Shown here one piece after another: positions 49,938 to 60,200 of a stretch of DNA of 64,000 nucleotides. The translations under genes and the position numbers were made by a program. Source of the DNA: Phytomonospora endophytica (lineage in GTDB: Bacteria > Actinomycetota > Actinomycetes > Mycobacteriales > Micromonosporaceae); NCBI RefSeq assembly GCF_014202425.1, contig NZ_JACHGT010000005.1, positions 186,001 through 250,000 of the forward strand, written 5' to 3'. The number at the start of each line of letters is the position of its first letter. Position 1 is the first letter of the stretch. The notes beneath the pieces were generated by a model. The model made no database searches and was not told where the DNA came from. It was given only the letters and a program-made list of their open reading frames with translations.

Positions 49938-50915
49938 ATGAAGATCGCCGTCACCGGCTCGATCGCCACCGACCACCTCATGCACTTCCCCGGCCGGTTC
50001 TCCGGCCAGCTCATCGCCGAGAAGCTGGACAAGGTCTCCCTGTCCTTCCTCGTCGACGACCTGGTGCTGCGACGCGGAGGCATCGCGGCGAACATCTGCT
50101 ACGGGATGGCCCAGCTCGGACTCAGCCCGGTCCTGGTCGGGGCCGTCGGCGCGGACTTCGACGAATACCGCGCCCACCTGAAGTCCTACGGCGTCGACTG
50201 CGACTCGGTGTACGTCAGCGACACCGCCCACACCGCACGCTTCGTCTGCACCACCGACGAGGACATGTGCCAGATCGCGTCCTTCTACGCCGGCGCGATG
50301 GCCGAGGCCGGCAACATCGCGCTCGCCCCGATCGTCGAGCGCTCGGCCGGGCTCGACCTGGTCCTGGTGTGCGCCAACGACCCCGCCGCGATGCTGCGCC
50401 ACAGTGCCGAATGCCGTGAGCTGGGCCTGCGCTTCGCCGCCGACCCCTCGCAGCAGCTCGCCCGCCTCGACGGCGACGGCGTCCGTCAGCTCATCACCGG
50501 CGCGGAGTTCCTCCTCACCAACGAGTACGAGAAGGAACTCCTGGAGAGCAAGACGGGCCTGAGCGACGCCGAGGTCCTCGACTTCGTCACGGTCCGCGTC
50601 ACCACGCTCGGCAAGGACGGCGTCGAGATCACCGGCCGGGGCATGGAGCCCATCCACGTCCCCGTCGCCCGCGAGATCAAGGCCTACGACCCGACCGGCG
50701 TCGGCGACGGCTTCCGCGCCGGCTTCTTCTCGGCCCTGTCGTGGGGTCTTCCGCTGCGCCGGGCCGCCGAGATCGGCAGCCTCATGGCGACGCTCGTCCT
50801 GGAGACCGTCGGCACGCAGGAGTACACCGTCAGCCGCGAGGACTTCGTCAAGCGCCTCGGCGAGTCCTACGGCCCGGCGAGCGCCGCCGAGGCGGCGGGG
50901 TACCTCGGCGTCTGA
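49938..50915 (+). CDS. adoK: PfkB-family kinase, adenosine-kinase-like
   Basis: 325 aa, ATG preceded by a weak GCAGGGACC. PfkB fold: MKIAVTGSIATDHLMHFPGR, RRGGIAANICYGMAQLGLSP, EFLLTNEYEKELL, and the anion-hole/catalytic signature YDPTGVGDGFRAGFFSALSW with Asp in GVGDGF. The close relative by context and head sequence is mycobacterial adenosine kinase (Rv2202c), which lies between ctaC and the erpA-like gene, as here. Nucleoside salvage is the likely role; ribokinase-type sugar specificity is the alternative. Confidence 0.88.
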   Translation: MKIAVTGSIATDHLMHFPGRFSGQLIAEKLDKVSLSFLVDDLVLRRGGIAANICYGMAQLGLSPVLVGAVGADFDEYRAHLKSYGVDCDSVYVSDTAHTARFVCTTDEDMCQIASFYAGAMAEAGNIALAPIVERSAGLDLVLVCANDPAAMLRHSAECRELGLRFAADPSQQLARLDGDGVRQLITGAEFLLTNEYEKELLESKTGLSDAEVLDFVTVRVTTLGKDGVEITGRGMEPIHVPVAREIKAYDPTGVGDGFRAGFFSALSWGLPLRRAAEIGSLMATLVLETVGTQEYTVSREDFVKRLGESYGPASAAEAAGYLGV

Positions 50916-50949
50916 CCGAACCTCCACGGTCCGAAGTGGACCGACGCGC

Positions 50950-50980
50950 ACGGCGCACGGTGACGATCACCGTGCGCCGT
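50950..50980. terminator. Strong terminator between adoK-like and tusA genes
   Basis: A perfect 14-bp stem (ACGGCGCACGGTGA, 50950-50963, pairing with 50967-50980) with a CGA loop is followed by GTTCTTTTTC. It ends the plus-strand gene and faces the convergent tusA end. Confidence 0.9.
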
Positions 50981-50997
50981 GTTCTTTTTCCCGCCGT

Positions 50998-51213
50998 CTA
51001 CAGCCGGACGTCGTAGGCCGCGACCCCGTCCACAAGGGACTCGCCGAGGTACTCCTTGCCGCGCATCCGGCACCACGCCGGGATGTCCAGGGCGGCCGCG
51101 GGATCGTCGGCCAGAACTCTGACGACCGTCCCGGGCGCGGCATGTCCACTGTGTTTCGCGAGGTCGATGACGGGCAGGGGGCATCGTTTCCCCCTGCAGT
51201 CCAGTGTGTCCAC
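50998..51213 (-). CDS. tusA: TusA-family sulfur carrier
   Basis: 71 aa, GTG start. The active-site Cys is in LDCRGKRCPLPVIDLAK (CPLP motif), with the rest of the beta-alpha-beta fold (VVRVLADDPAAALDIPAWCR, GKEYLGESLVDGVAAYDVRL). TusA accepts persulfide sulfur from a cysteine desulfurase and relays it to tRNA thiolation or cofactor synthesis. In many actinobacteria this domain is fused to or directly follows a cysteine desulfurase near ctaC. Here the desulfurase is 9.5 kb away, on the same strand and upstream in reading direction, with the opp-SARP block between. Confidence 0.92.
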   Translation of the reverse strand: MDTLDCRGKRCPLPVIDLAKHSGHAAPGTVVRVLADDPAAALDIPAWCRMRGKEYLGESLVDGVAAYDVRL

Positions 51214-51401
51214 GACCCCAACTCTAGTGATCCCACGGTGACACGGCGCTTAACGATCGGGAAGCCACGATCGGGCAGCTCCTCGGTATCAGCTCGGTAA
51301 CACCTCTTCCAATCTGGAATGGGCTCGGACAGGGTGATGGCACGCACGTGGTCCACATGGAGGCGTGCTATCCGTGCCCACATATACATAGGAGGCTGAG
51401 G

Positions 51402-53039
51402 ATGCGCGCCACGCGTGTCATTGCCCTCGCTGTCGCGACGGGGCTCGTGTTGAGCGCCTGTGGCACCAGCGGCGACTCGGGCGAGTCCAAGACCGACGGC
51501 ACGATCACCCTCTCCATGGGTACCGACCCCGGTCACACCCTTCCCCCGGACGGCACCGAGTCCGTCAGTTCGACTCTGATCAACATGGTCTACGACGGTC
51601 TCTTCGATTACGACACGTCGGGCAAGTTGGTCCCCGTCATCGCCGAGGCCGTGCCGACGAGCACCGACAACATCCACTGGACCATCAAGATCAAGTCCGG
51701 TCTGAAGTTCCAGAACGGCGAGGCGGTCGACGCCGAGTCCTTCGTTCGCGCGTGGAACTACGGCGCCTACGGCCCCAACGCCATGGGCGGCAACAGCTTC
51801 TACAGCCGCATCAAGGGCGCCGCCGACATGGTGTCGGAAGACCCCGACGGCCCGGACGGCCCGAAGACGGCCCCGGAGCCGAAGGCCAAGGAGCTCACCG
51901 GCCTGAAGGCGACCGACGCCACCACCATCGACATCGAGCTTGAGAAGGCCTTCTCCGGCTTCCCGACCATGCTCGGCTACCTGGTCTTCTTCCCGATGGC
52001 CAAGGCCTGCCTCGACGCGGTCGACGCGTGCAAGGAGAAGCCGATCGGCAACGGCCCGTTCCAGCTCAAGACCTGGGACAAGGGTGTCGCGCTGACGATC
52101 GAGCGCTGGGAGGACTACGCCGGCACCAAGCCCGCGTACAAGACCCTGACCTGGAAGATCTTCCCCGACGGCGCGCCGACCTTCCCCGACTTCGAGGCCG
52201 GTCAGCTCGACATGGAAGCCGTCCCGGAGGAGAACTACCAGAGCGCCAAGGGAACCTACGGCGACCGCATGCTGGAGGTGCCGACCCCGTCGCTGAGCTA
52301 CATCGGCTTCCCGCTGTACGACGACTTCTACAAGCAGAAGGAAGTCCGCCAGGCGCTGTCCCTCGCGGTCGACCGTGACCTGCTCAACGAAGCCCTCTAC
52401 CAGGGCCGTTACACCCCGGCGACCTCCTTCTCGCCGCCCGGGATCATCCCCGGCGCGATCGCCGACACCTGCGGTTACTGCAAGCTCGACGTGGACAAGG
52501 CCAAGGAGCTCCTGGCGAAGCTGCCCGGTGGCGGATGGCCCGAGGGCAAGAAGCTGAAGCTGTGGATCAACACGGCCGCCTCGGGTGCCAACGAGAAGTG
52601 GGTCAAGGCCTTCGGTGACCAGGTCAAGCAGAACCTCGGCATCGACTACGAGTACGAGCTCGTCGAGTGGAACGCCTACCTGGCCAAGACCCAGGCGCAC
52701 GAGGTCGACGGCCCCTACCGTCTCGGCTGGAGCCCCGACTACGCCCTCATCGAGAACTACCTGACCCCCGTCTGGGGCGGCGGCGCGGCCAACAACCGCT
52801 CCGGCTACGAGAACCCGGAGTTCACGGCGGCTCTGGAGGCCGGCGACACCGCGCCGACCCTGGACGAGGCCATCCTGAAGTACCAGGAGGCCGAGAAGAT
52901 CCTCGGTGAGGACATGCCGGGCATCCCGATGTTCTACAGCACGACCGCCACGGTGGTCGGTGAGCGCCTCGACCTCGACAGCGTGGTCATCAACCCGGTC
53001 CTCGGTGGTGCCGACCTGCGTCTGCTGAAGCTCAAGTAA
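51402..53039 (+). CDS. oppA: Oligopeptide ABC transporter, substrate-binding lipoprotein
   Basis: 545 aa. ATG 51402 has AGGAGG with 6-nt spacing; the upstream frame to 51348 is rejected. Lipobox LSAC (Cys20). SBP family 5 pattern: ITLSMGTDPGHTLPPDGTES, LINMVYDGLFDYDTSGKLVP, HWTIKIKSGLKFQNGEAVDA, KPIGNGPFQLKTWDKGVALT, YQGRYTPATSFSPPGI and LYDDFYKQKEVRQALSLAVD. It binds peptides outside the membrane and delivers them to the permeases that follow. It is separated from them by a hairpin that should keep its expression higher. Confidence 0.95.
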   Translation: MRATRVIALAVATGLVLSACGTSGDSGESKTDGTITLSMGTDPGHTLPPDGTESVSSTLINMVYDGLFDYDTSGKLVPVIAEAVPTSTDNIHWTIKIKSGLKFQNGEAVDAESFVRAWNYGAYGPNAMGGNSFYSRIKGAADMVSEDPDGPDGPKTAPEPKAKELTGLKATDATTIDIELEKAFSGFPTMLGYLVFFPMAKACLDAVDACKEKPIGNGPFQLKTWDKGVALTIERWEDYAGTKPAYKTLTWKIFPDGAPTFPDFEAGQLDMEAVPEENYQSAKGTYGDRMLEVPTPSLSYIGFPLYDDFYKQKEVRQALSLAVDRDLLNEALYQGRYTPATSFSPPGIIPGAIADTCGYCKLDVDKAKELLAKLPGGGWPEGKKLKLWINTAASGANEKWVKAFGDQVKQNLGIDYEYELVEWNAYLAKTQAHEVDGPYRLGWSPDYALIENYLTPVWGGGAANNRSGYENPEFTAALEAGDTAPTLDEAILKYQEAEKILGEDMPGIPMFYSTTATVVGERLDLDSVVINPVLGGADLRLLKLK

Positions 53040-53076
53040 CAGCGCGCGTCAGCTCGACCAGTCCGGACTGAACACG

Positions 53077-53113
53077 ACGGTGGCCGGCGGAGTTACACCC
53101 CGCCGGCCACCGT
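53077..53113 (+). terminator. Intercistronic hairpin between oppA and oppB
   Basis: A perfect 14-bp stem (ACGGTGGCCGGCGG, 53077-53090, pairing with 53100-53113), 9-nt loop and TTT. It probably stops part of transcription or protects the oppA message, giving excess binding protein over channel. Confidence 0.8.
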
Positions 53114-53158
53114 TTCGCCGGTCCACCTCATTGGGCCAGCCCTGGAGAGGAGCGATCT

Positions 53159-54166
53159 GTGGGGCGCTACATCATCCGCCGGCTGCTGCAGGCGGTACTG
53201 ACCTTGTTCTTGGCACTGTTCCTCCTGCATTACCTGACAACCTTGTCGATCCAGATCAACGGCAACCCGGCCTACGCCTTCTTCGGGGCCCAGATCACGC
53301 CGACCCCGGCGCAGCTGCAGACCGTCTCGGAGCTCTACCACACCGATCACCCGTGTCTGACGCAGCCGGGAAACCCCTGCTTCGGCAACTTCTTCGACAC
53401 GATGAAGCGCTACGCCGAGGGCGACTTCGGCAAGGACCTGCGCTTCCGTCCGGTGACCGAGCTCGTCGCCGAGCGCGTCCCGAACACCTTGCGGATATTC
53501 GCGGTCTCCACGACCGTCTGGGCCCTGGCCGGGATCGGGCTGGGCATGGTCGCGGCGATGCGCCGCGAGAAGTTCATGGACTACTTCATCCGCCTCGGCA
53601 CGATCGTGTTCGGCGCGGTCCCCATCTTCCTGGTGGTCCTCGGCCTGAAGTACGTGGCCGGCGTCTGGTTCGGGGGGTGGTTGCGCGAGAATCTCGGTGA
53701 GGAGAACGCGCTCTCGATAATCTTCCTGCCCTCCTTCGACGATCAGCATCCCTGGTTGACGATCCTCGTCCCGGGTGTCGCGCTGTCGGTCATCGGAGCG
53801 GCGGGCATCGCCCGCCTCATGCGGACGAGCATGCTGGAGAACCTGCGCGCCGACTTCGTCCGCACGGCGAAGGCGAAAGGGCTCAAACCCGGCCGCGTGA
53901 TGCTCGCCCACACCCTGCGGAACTCCCTGATCCCGGTGATCACGCTGATCGGCCTCTCCTTCGGCGGCGCGCTCGGCGGCGCCGTCATCACCGAGGGCCT
54001 GTGGAACGTGCGCGGGGTCGGGCAGCTCGTGTTCAACGCCGTGCGGCAGAACGACACCCCGATCGTCATCGCGGTCGTGACGATGCTCGTCATCACGTTC
54101 CTGTTGTTCAGCCTGCTGGTCGACCTCCTCTACGCCGTACTCGACCCGAGGATCCGCTATGAGTGA
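53159..54166 (+). CDS. oppB: Oligopeptide ABC transporter permease, OppB/DppB type
   Basis: 335 aa, GTG after GAGAGGAGCGATCT. Six membrane helices; head MGRYIIRRLLQAVLTLFLAL and coupling loop RTSMLENLRADFVRTAKAKG (EAA motif) followed by LKPGRVMLAHTLRNSLIPVI. Contains the extended external segment between helices 1 and 2 common to OppB. Overlaps oppC by 8 nt. With OppC it forms the inner-membrane pore. Confidence 0.95.
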   Translation: MGRYIIRRLLQAVLTLFLALFLLHYLTTLSIQINGNPAYAFFGAQITPTPAQLQTVSELYHTDHPCLTQPGNPCFGNFFDTMKRYAEGDFGKDLRFRPVTELVAERVPNTLRIFAVSTTVWALAGIGLGMVAAMRREKFMDYFIRLGTIVFGAVPIFLVVLGLKYVAGVWFGGWLRENLGEENALSIIFLPSFDDQHPWLTILVPGVALSVIGAAGIARLMRTSMLENLRADFVRTAKAKGLKPGRVMLAHTLRNSLIPVITLIGLSFGGALGGAVITEGLWNVRGVGQLVFNAVRQNDTPIVIAVVTMLVITFLLFSLLVDLLYAVLDPRIRYE

Positions 54167-55076
54167 CACCACCGAACTCATCCGCGCGGCCACGGCGCCC
54201 AGCAGCCCACCGCCGCCGGACAAGGTCCGCAGCCTGTGGAGCGACGCCTTCCACGTGCTGCGCAAGCGGCCCGTCGTCATCGCCTCGACGGTGATCATCG
54301 TGGCGATGATCGCCATCGCGGCCTTCCCCGGCCTGTTCACCTCCGAGGACCCCGAGGACTGCCGGCTGGAACGCTTCTTCGGCAGCCCCAGCGCCGGCCA
54401 CTGGTTCGGTTTCGACCAGTTCGGCTGCGACTACTGGTCGATGACGATGTACGGCGCCCGTCCGTCCATCGTGGTCGGTCTGGTGACCACCGTGCTCATC
54501 GTGGTCGTCGGCGGCGTGCTCGGCGCGATCGCGGGCTACTACGGCGGGATCTGGGACACCCTCGTCTCGCGCGTCATCGACGTCTTCAACGCGATCCCCT
54601 TCGTGCTCGGCGCGATCCTGATCCTGGCGATCTGGCGCTCCGCCGGGGACACGGTGTGGCCGACGATCCTGGCGCTGGCGGTGTTCGGCTGGCCGGTCAC
54701 CGCGCGGATGCTGCGCGCGAGTTTCATCGAGGCGCGCGGTCTCGACTACGTGCACGCGGCCCGGTCGCTCGGCGCCTCCGACCGCCGCCTGATGTTCCGC
54801 CACATCTTCCCCAACGCCATGGCCCCGATGATGAGCGGCGTGCCGCTGATGATCGGCGGGCTCATCGAGGCGGAGGCGACCCTGTCGTTCCTCGGTCTCG
54901 GCCTCAAGCCGCCCGCCGTGACGTGGGGCAGCATGATCTCCAACAACGTCGCCACGCTGATCTCGGGCCATCCGCTGCTGCTGATCGCGCCCGCCACCTT
55001 CCTGCTGGCCACCACGATCTCCTTCGCGCTGCTCGGCGACGCGATCCGTGACGCCCTCGACCCGAAGCTGAGGTGA
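54159..55076 (+). CDS. oppC: Oligopeptide ABC transporter permease, OppC/DppC type
   Basis: 305 aa. An N-terminal cytoplasmic segment and one helix (VVIASTVIIVAMIAIAAFPG) precede the five-helix core; EAA loop ARMLRASFIEARGLDYVHAA followed by RSLGASDRRLMFRHIFPNAM. LGLGLKPPAVTWGSMISNN near the end is characteristic of OppC. The GTG start of oppD overlaps its stop. Confidence 0.95.
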   Translation: MSDTTELIRAATAPSSPPPPDKVRSLWSDAFHVLRKRPVVIASTVIIVAMIAIAAFPGLFTSEDPEDCRLERFFGSPSAGHWFGFDQFGCDYWSMTMYGARPSIVVGLVTTVLIVVVGGVLGAIAGYYGGIWDTLVSRVIDVFNAIPFVLGAILILAIWRSAGDTVWPTILALAVFGWPVTARMLRASFIEARGLDYVHAARSLGASDRRLMFRHIFPNAMAPMMSGVPLMIGGLIEAEATLSFLGLGLKPPAVTWGSMISNNVATLISGHPLLLIAPATFLLATTISFALLGDAIRDALDPKLR

Positions 55077-56116
55077 CCGTGGCCGTAGCGAAAGTGCAGA
55101 CGAAGTCGAATGTGCTCACCGACCTCGACCTGAACCGGCCGTTGCTGGAGGTCGAGGACCTGCGGGTCGAGTTCCACACCCGCGACGGTGTCGCCAAGGC
55201 CGTCAACGGGGCCTCCTTCTCCGTCGAACGCGGCGAGACCCTCGCCATCGTCGGCGAGTCCGGGTGCGGAAAATCGGTCACCTCGCAGGCGATCATGGGC
55301 ATCCTGGAGACCCCGCCGGCGCGCATCGCCGAGGGCCGGGTGCTGTTCCATGGCATCGACCTGCTGAAACTCCCGAAGGACACCCGGCGGCGCACCCGGG
55401 CCAACCACGTGGCGATGGTCTTCCAGGACGCGCTGTCGGCGCTCAATCCCGTGTGGACCGTCGGCTACCAGCTGGCGGAACTCTTCCGCCAGCACCGGGG
55501 AATGTCGAAGAAGGACGCCATGGCGCGTTCCCTCGAACTCCTCGACCTGGTGAAGATCCCGGCCGCGAAACAGCGGATCCTGGAGTACCCGCACCAGTTC
55601 TCCGGTGGCATGCGCCAGCGCGTGATGATCGCGATGGCGCTCGCCTTGGATCCGGATCTCCTGATCGCCGACGAGCCGACCACGGCCCTCGACGTGACGG
55701 TGCAGGCGCAGATCATGCGTCTGCTCAAGGACATCCAGGTCGAACGGCACATGGGCCTGATCCTCATCACCCACGACCTGGGCGTGGTGGCGGACGTGGC
55801 CGACAAGATCTCGGTCATGTACGCCGGCCGGATCGTGGAGCAGGCGGAGGTGCACGAGATCTTCGCGCGGCCCGCGCATCCGTACACCAAGGCGCTGCTC
55901 AAGTCGATTCCGCGACTGGACACCAAGGGCCAGCGGCTGGAGATCATCAAGGGCCTTCCGCCGGCGTTGACGAACATCCCGCCGGGTTGCGCCTTCGCCC
56001 CGCGCTGCACCTACGCGCAGGACGTGTGCCGCAGCCAGGTTCCGCCGCTGTCGACGGTGGCCGCCGATCGCGCTTCGGCGTGCCACTTCTCCTCGGAGGT
56101 GATCCAGGATGTCTAG
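55073..56116 (+). CDS. oppD: Oligopeptide ABC transporter ATPase, OppD type
   Basis: 347 aa. GTG 55073 overlaps the oppC stop; a GTG 6 nt later is equally possible. Walker A GESGCGKSVTSQAIMG, Q-loop AMVFQDALSALNPVWTVGYQ, signature FSGGMRQRVMIAMAL, Walker B LLIADEPTTALDVTVQAQ, switch LITHDLGVVADVADK. The C-terminal oligo_HPY domain has GCAFAPRCTYAQDVCRSQVP with clustered Cys, as in DppD proteins that bind a [4Fe-4S] cluster. Pairs with OppF. Confidence 0.95.
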   Translation: MTVAVAKVQTKSNVLTDLDLNRPLLEVEDLRVEFHTRDGVAKAVNGASFSVERGETLAIVGESGCGKSVTSQAIMGILETPPARIAEGRVLFHGIDLLKLPKDTRRRTRANHVAMVFQDALSALNPVWTVGYQLAELFRQHRGMSKKDAMARSLELLDLVKIPAAKQRILEYPHQFSGGMRQRVMIAMALALDPDLLIADEPTTALDVTVQAQIMRLLKDIQVERHMGLILITHDLGVVADVADKISVMYAGRIVEQAEVHEIFARPAHPYTKALLKSIPRLDTKGQRLEIIKGLPPALTNIPPGCAFAPRCTYAQDVCRSQVPPLSTVAADRASACHFSSEVIQDV

Positions 56117-57131
56117 CCCCACCGGACAGATCGCCCTTGAGGTGACCGATCTCGTCAAGCACTTCCCGATCCGGCAGGGCATCGTCTTCAAGTCGGTGGT
56201 CGGCCAGGTGAAGGCCGTCGACGGGGTGAGCCTCACCCTCCGCAAAGGCGAGACCCTCGGCGTCGTCGGCGAATCGGGCTGCGGCAAGTCGACGCTCGCC
56301 AAGCTCCTGGTCGGGCTGGAGAAGTCCACCTCCGGTTCGATCTCGGTCCGGGGCGAGGACGTGACCCGGCTGGGTCGCGCGGGGATGCGCCGGTTGCGCC
56401 GGAACGTGCAGATGGTGTTCCAGGACCCGTACACGTCGCTGAACCCGCGCATGACCGTCGGCGACATCGTCGGTGAACCCTTCGTGATCCACCCCGACGC
56501 GGTACCCACCTCGGGCCGCCGCAGAGCGGTCCAGGATCTTCTGGACGTGGTGGGGCTCAATCCGGATCACATCAACCGTTATCCGCACCAGTTCTCCGGT
56601 GGTCAGCGTCAGCGCATCGGGATCGCCCGGGCCTTGGCGCTCAAGCCGGAGATCCTGATCTGCGACGAGCCGGTGTCTGCCCTGGACGTGTCGATCCAGG
56701 CTCAGGTCATCAACCTCCTGGAGCAACTCCAGGACGAGTTCGGCCTGTCGTACCTGTTCATCGCGCACGACCTGTCCGTCGTCCGGCACATCGCCGACCG
56801 TGTCGCGGTGATGTACCTGGGCAAGGTCGCCGAGCTGGGCACCGAGGACGAGATCTACGAGTCCCCGATGCACCCGTACACGCAGGCACTGTTGTCGGCG
56901 GTGCCGGTGCCGGATCCGACTCTTCGCGGTCACCGCGACGAGATCGTCCTGGAAGGCGACGTCCCGTCGCCGGCGAACCCGCCCTCGGGCTGCCGGTTCC
57001 GGACGCGCTGCTGGAAGGCCACCGACAAGTGCGCATCCGAGGAACCGCTCCTGCAGATCCGTCAGGGCGCACCCCACCCCAACGCCTGCCACTACGCCGC
57101 TCCCCGTGACGTGGTGCACGCCGTCGAGTGA
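56109..57131 (+). CDS. oppF: Oligopeptide ABC transporter ATPase, OppF type
   Basis: 340 aa, overlapping oppD by 8 nt. Walker A GESGCGKSTLAKLLVG, VFQDPYTSLNPRMTVGDIVG, signature FSGGQRQRIGIARALALKPE, Walker B LICDEPVSALDVSIQAQVIN, switch FIAHDLSVVRHIADR, and a C-terminal GCRFRTRCWKATDKCASEEP with Cys residues. Last gene of the transporter operon; a terminator hairpin follows. Confidence 0.95.
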   Translation: MSSPTGQIALEVTDLVKHFPIRQGIVFKSVVGQVKAVDGVSLTLRKGETLGVVGESGCGKSTLAKLLVGLEKSTSGSISVRGEDVTRLGRAGMRRLRRNVQMVFQDPYTSLNPRMTVGDIVGEPFVIHPDAVPTSGRRRAVQDLLDVVGLNPDHINRYPHQFSGGQRQRIGIARALALKPEILICDEPVSALDVSIQAQVINLLEQLQDEFGLSYLFIAHDLSVVRHIADRVAVMYLGKVAELGTEDEIYESPMHPYTQALLSAVPVPDPTLRGHRDEIVLEGDVPSPANPPSGCRFRTRCWKATDKCASEEPLLQIRQGAPHPNACHYAAPRDVVHAVE

Positions 57132-57152
57132 TCGCACGACCGACCGGAACGA

Positions 57153-57183
57153 GGCCGGAGCCCGCCACAGGGGGGCTCCGGCC
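57153..57183 (+). terminator. Terminator of the opp operon
   Basis: An 11-bp perfect stem (GGCCGGAGCCC, 57153-57163, pairing with 57173-57183) with a 9-nt loop and a TTT tail, 21 nt after the oppF stop. Confidence 0.85.
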
Positions 57184-57279
57184 TTTCCATCGAAAAGCCC
57201 TCACTGGGAACGGTTCCACCAAGGCCCGCTTCCGCCTATGCTCGTTCCTTCCGCCGATCAGCCTGGCCGAAGGAGCCGC

Positions 57280-60200
57280 ATGCCCGCCAACGCCCCCGCC
57301 CGCCTGCGCGTCCTGGGCCCGGTCGAGCTGCTGGTGGACGGCCGCGACGTCGACCTCGGCGGCCTGCGCAGCCGCGCCCTCGTCACCGCCCTCGCGCTGA
57401 CCCCCGGCGACGTCGCCTCCACCGACCGCCTCATCGACCTCGTGTGGGGCGCCGAACCACCCAAGACGGCCGCCAACCAGCTCCAGATCGCCGTCCACCG
57501 CGTCCGGACCGCCCTCACCGAAGCCGGACTCGACGCCCACGCCACCCTCCGCCGCGAAGGTGGCGGCTACGTCCTCGACGGCCTCGCCGCCGACCTGACC
57601 GACTTCCGCGCCGGAGTGGCCACCGGCGAAACGGCCGCGCACGCGGGGGACTGGAACGCCGCCCGCGCGGCCTTCCAGACCGCCCTCGCCCTCTGGCGCG
57701 GACCGGCCTGCCCGGACCTGGCCGGCACCGCCGTCGTCAACGGCATCGAGGAGGAACGCCTCTCCGCCCTCGAACAGCGCATGGTCGCCGACCTCCTCGC
57801 CGGAGACCCCGCACCCGTCCTCACCGACGCCCCCGGCCTGCTCACCGAACGCCCGCTGCGCGAACGCGTCCTCCACCTCCTCGTCCTCGCCCACGCCCTG
57901 TCCGGAGACCGCGCCCGGGCCCGCAAGGAACACGAACGCGCCTGCGCGGCCATCGTCGAGGCCCTCGGCATCGACCCCGGCCCCGAACTTCGCGACCTCG
58001 ACCCCGAAGGCGAGCTCGCACCGGCCCTCGACCGGCTCCACACCTGGATCGCCGGACCACCGCCGGCACCGGCGGTGCGGCCGCGCGAACTGCCCGCGCA
58101 CATCCGCGACTTCGTCGGACGGCCCGGAGAACTCGCCGCGCTCGCCGACGGTCTCAAAGACGCCGCCGACGGCGCAGGAGCGGTCCTCACCGTCGTCGGC
58201 CTCGGCGGCGTCGGCAAGACCGCACTGGCCGTTCACGCCGCCCACGCCGCGTCGTGGCGATTCCCCGACGGCTGCCTCTTCGCCGACCTGCGCGGCGCCG
58301 AACCCGAGCCCCGCGACCCGCACGCCGTCCTCGCGGTGTTCCTGCGATCCCTGGGCGTGCCCGACGACGCCGTTCCCACCGACGGCACCGCCCGCATCAC
58401 CCTCTACCGCCGCCTGCTGTCCGAGCGGCGCGTACTCATCGTCTGCGACAACGCCTTCGACGCCGAACAGGTCCGGCCGCTCCTGCCGGACACCGCGGGC
58501 TCGGCGGTCGTCGTCACCGCCCGGGCCGACCTGTCCCGCCTCGACCCCGCCGTCGCCGTCCGTCTCGACGCCCTCACCGAAGACGACTCCGTCGAGCTCC
58601 TCACCCGCCTGTCGCGCGGATCCTCCGGCCACGACCGCGAACGCCTGCACCGGCTCGCCGCTCTCGCCGGCGGTCTGCCTCTCGCCCTGCGCATCGTCGG
58701 CGCCCGCATCGCCCGCCGCGGCTTCCACCTCGACCGCATCATCGCCCGCCTCACCGACGAGCAGCGGCGCCTCGACGCCCTCAGCGACGGTGACCTGCGC
58801 GTCCGCTCCTGCGTCGACGTCGGCTACCGGCGCCTCAGCGAACCGGCCGCCGCCATGCTCCGCGCCGTGGCCCTGCTGCCCGCGACGGACATCGGCCTCT
58901 GGCTCGCCGCCGCGGCCGTGAACACGCCCTCCGCCGAGGCCGCACCACTGGCCGCCGAACTCGCCGAAGCCCAGCTCATCCGCCTCACTGAGAACCCGGG
59001 CTCCGAGACCCGCGTGACCCTGCACGACCTCGTGCGCGTCTTCGCCCGAGGCGAGGCGACCGACCCCGACCACGCGGGGCTCGCCCAGGGCTTCGAGGCC
59101 CTGCTCGGCCTCACCCACACCGCCTCGGAGGCGCTTCGTACGCGCATCCACGTCCCACCGATACCCCCGCGAGGGTTCACGGCCCCCGAACCGGCGGCGC
59201 TGGACACCGTGCGCTCGGCGCCCCGAGCCTGGTTCGCCCGGGAACACGAGGTCCTCTCCGCCGCCGTCACGGCCGCCACCGCGTACCCCGACCTGGCCTG
59301 GCGGCTCGCCCTCGCACCCGTGACCTTCCTGGAGCAGGGCTTCCACATCGACACCATGCGGCGGATCCACGGTGCCGTCGCCGCGATGCGCCCGTTCGCC
59401 GACCCGCACGCCGAGGCGGGCCTCGACTACCTTGAGCTGAAGATCCTGACCGCGGAAAGCCGCCGTGCCGAGGCGCTGCGCCTGGCAAGGCCGGCCCGGC
59501 GCGCCTTCCTCGACGTGGGCGACCCGCTGCGCGCCGCCGCCGTCGCGGTCGAACTCGCGAAGGCCGTGCGTCTCGGCGGCGGAAACGAGCGCATCGCGAT
59601 CGCGGCGCTGCGCTGGGCATTGGCCCGCCTCGACGAACTTCCGCCCGACCCGTCGGTGCACGCGCAGCGGGGCTGGACGCTCCTCTCACTGACCGCCATC
59701 GTCGTGGAGAAGGACCAGGACGAGGCGCACGATCTCTATGAACGGGCCATCGCCGAGTTCGAGTTGGGAGACGACACGGCCGGTGCCGCGCGCGCCAGGG
59801 GGGCACTCGGCGTCGTGTACCAGCGCTCGGGCGACCATCGCCGGGCGATCGCGATCCTCGAACGCGCCCTGAGCGCCTACATCGCGCTCGGACTCTCCGT
59901 CGACCGGCTGTACTGCCAGGTCTTCATCGCCTCGAACCTGCTCCTGCTCGGCGACCACGCCGAGGCCGTGCGGCGCTGCGACGAGGCGATCGAGGAGCTT
60001 CGAGCCACGCCGTATCCCGCGCTCTTCCTGGGGATCGTCCACGTCAAGGGCTCGGCCCTGCACGCTTCCGGCGACTTCGCCGCATCGCGCGACGTCCTCC
60101 GCGAAGGGCTCGACCTCGCGCAGGAGCTGGGCGCCGGCTACGTGCAGGCCAAACTTCAGTACGTCCTCGTGAAGTGCCTGGTCGGTCTCGGCGTCACCGA

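Noticed and set aside
51348-51401. Earlier start of the oligopeptide-binding lipoprotein
   Set aside because: It would put 18 residues before the signal peptide and ignore the strong AGGAGG in front of ATG 51402.
56758-59661. 967-codon minus-strand frame opposite oppF and the SARP gene
   Set aside because: Antisense shadow of two clearly recognised genes; composition is Gly/Val/Arg-biased without motifs.
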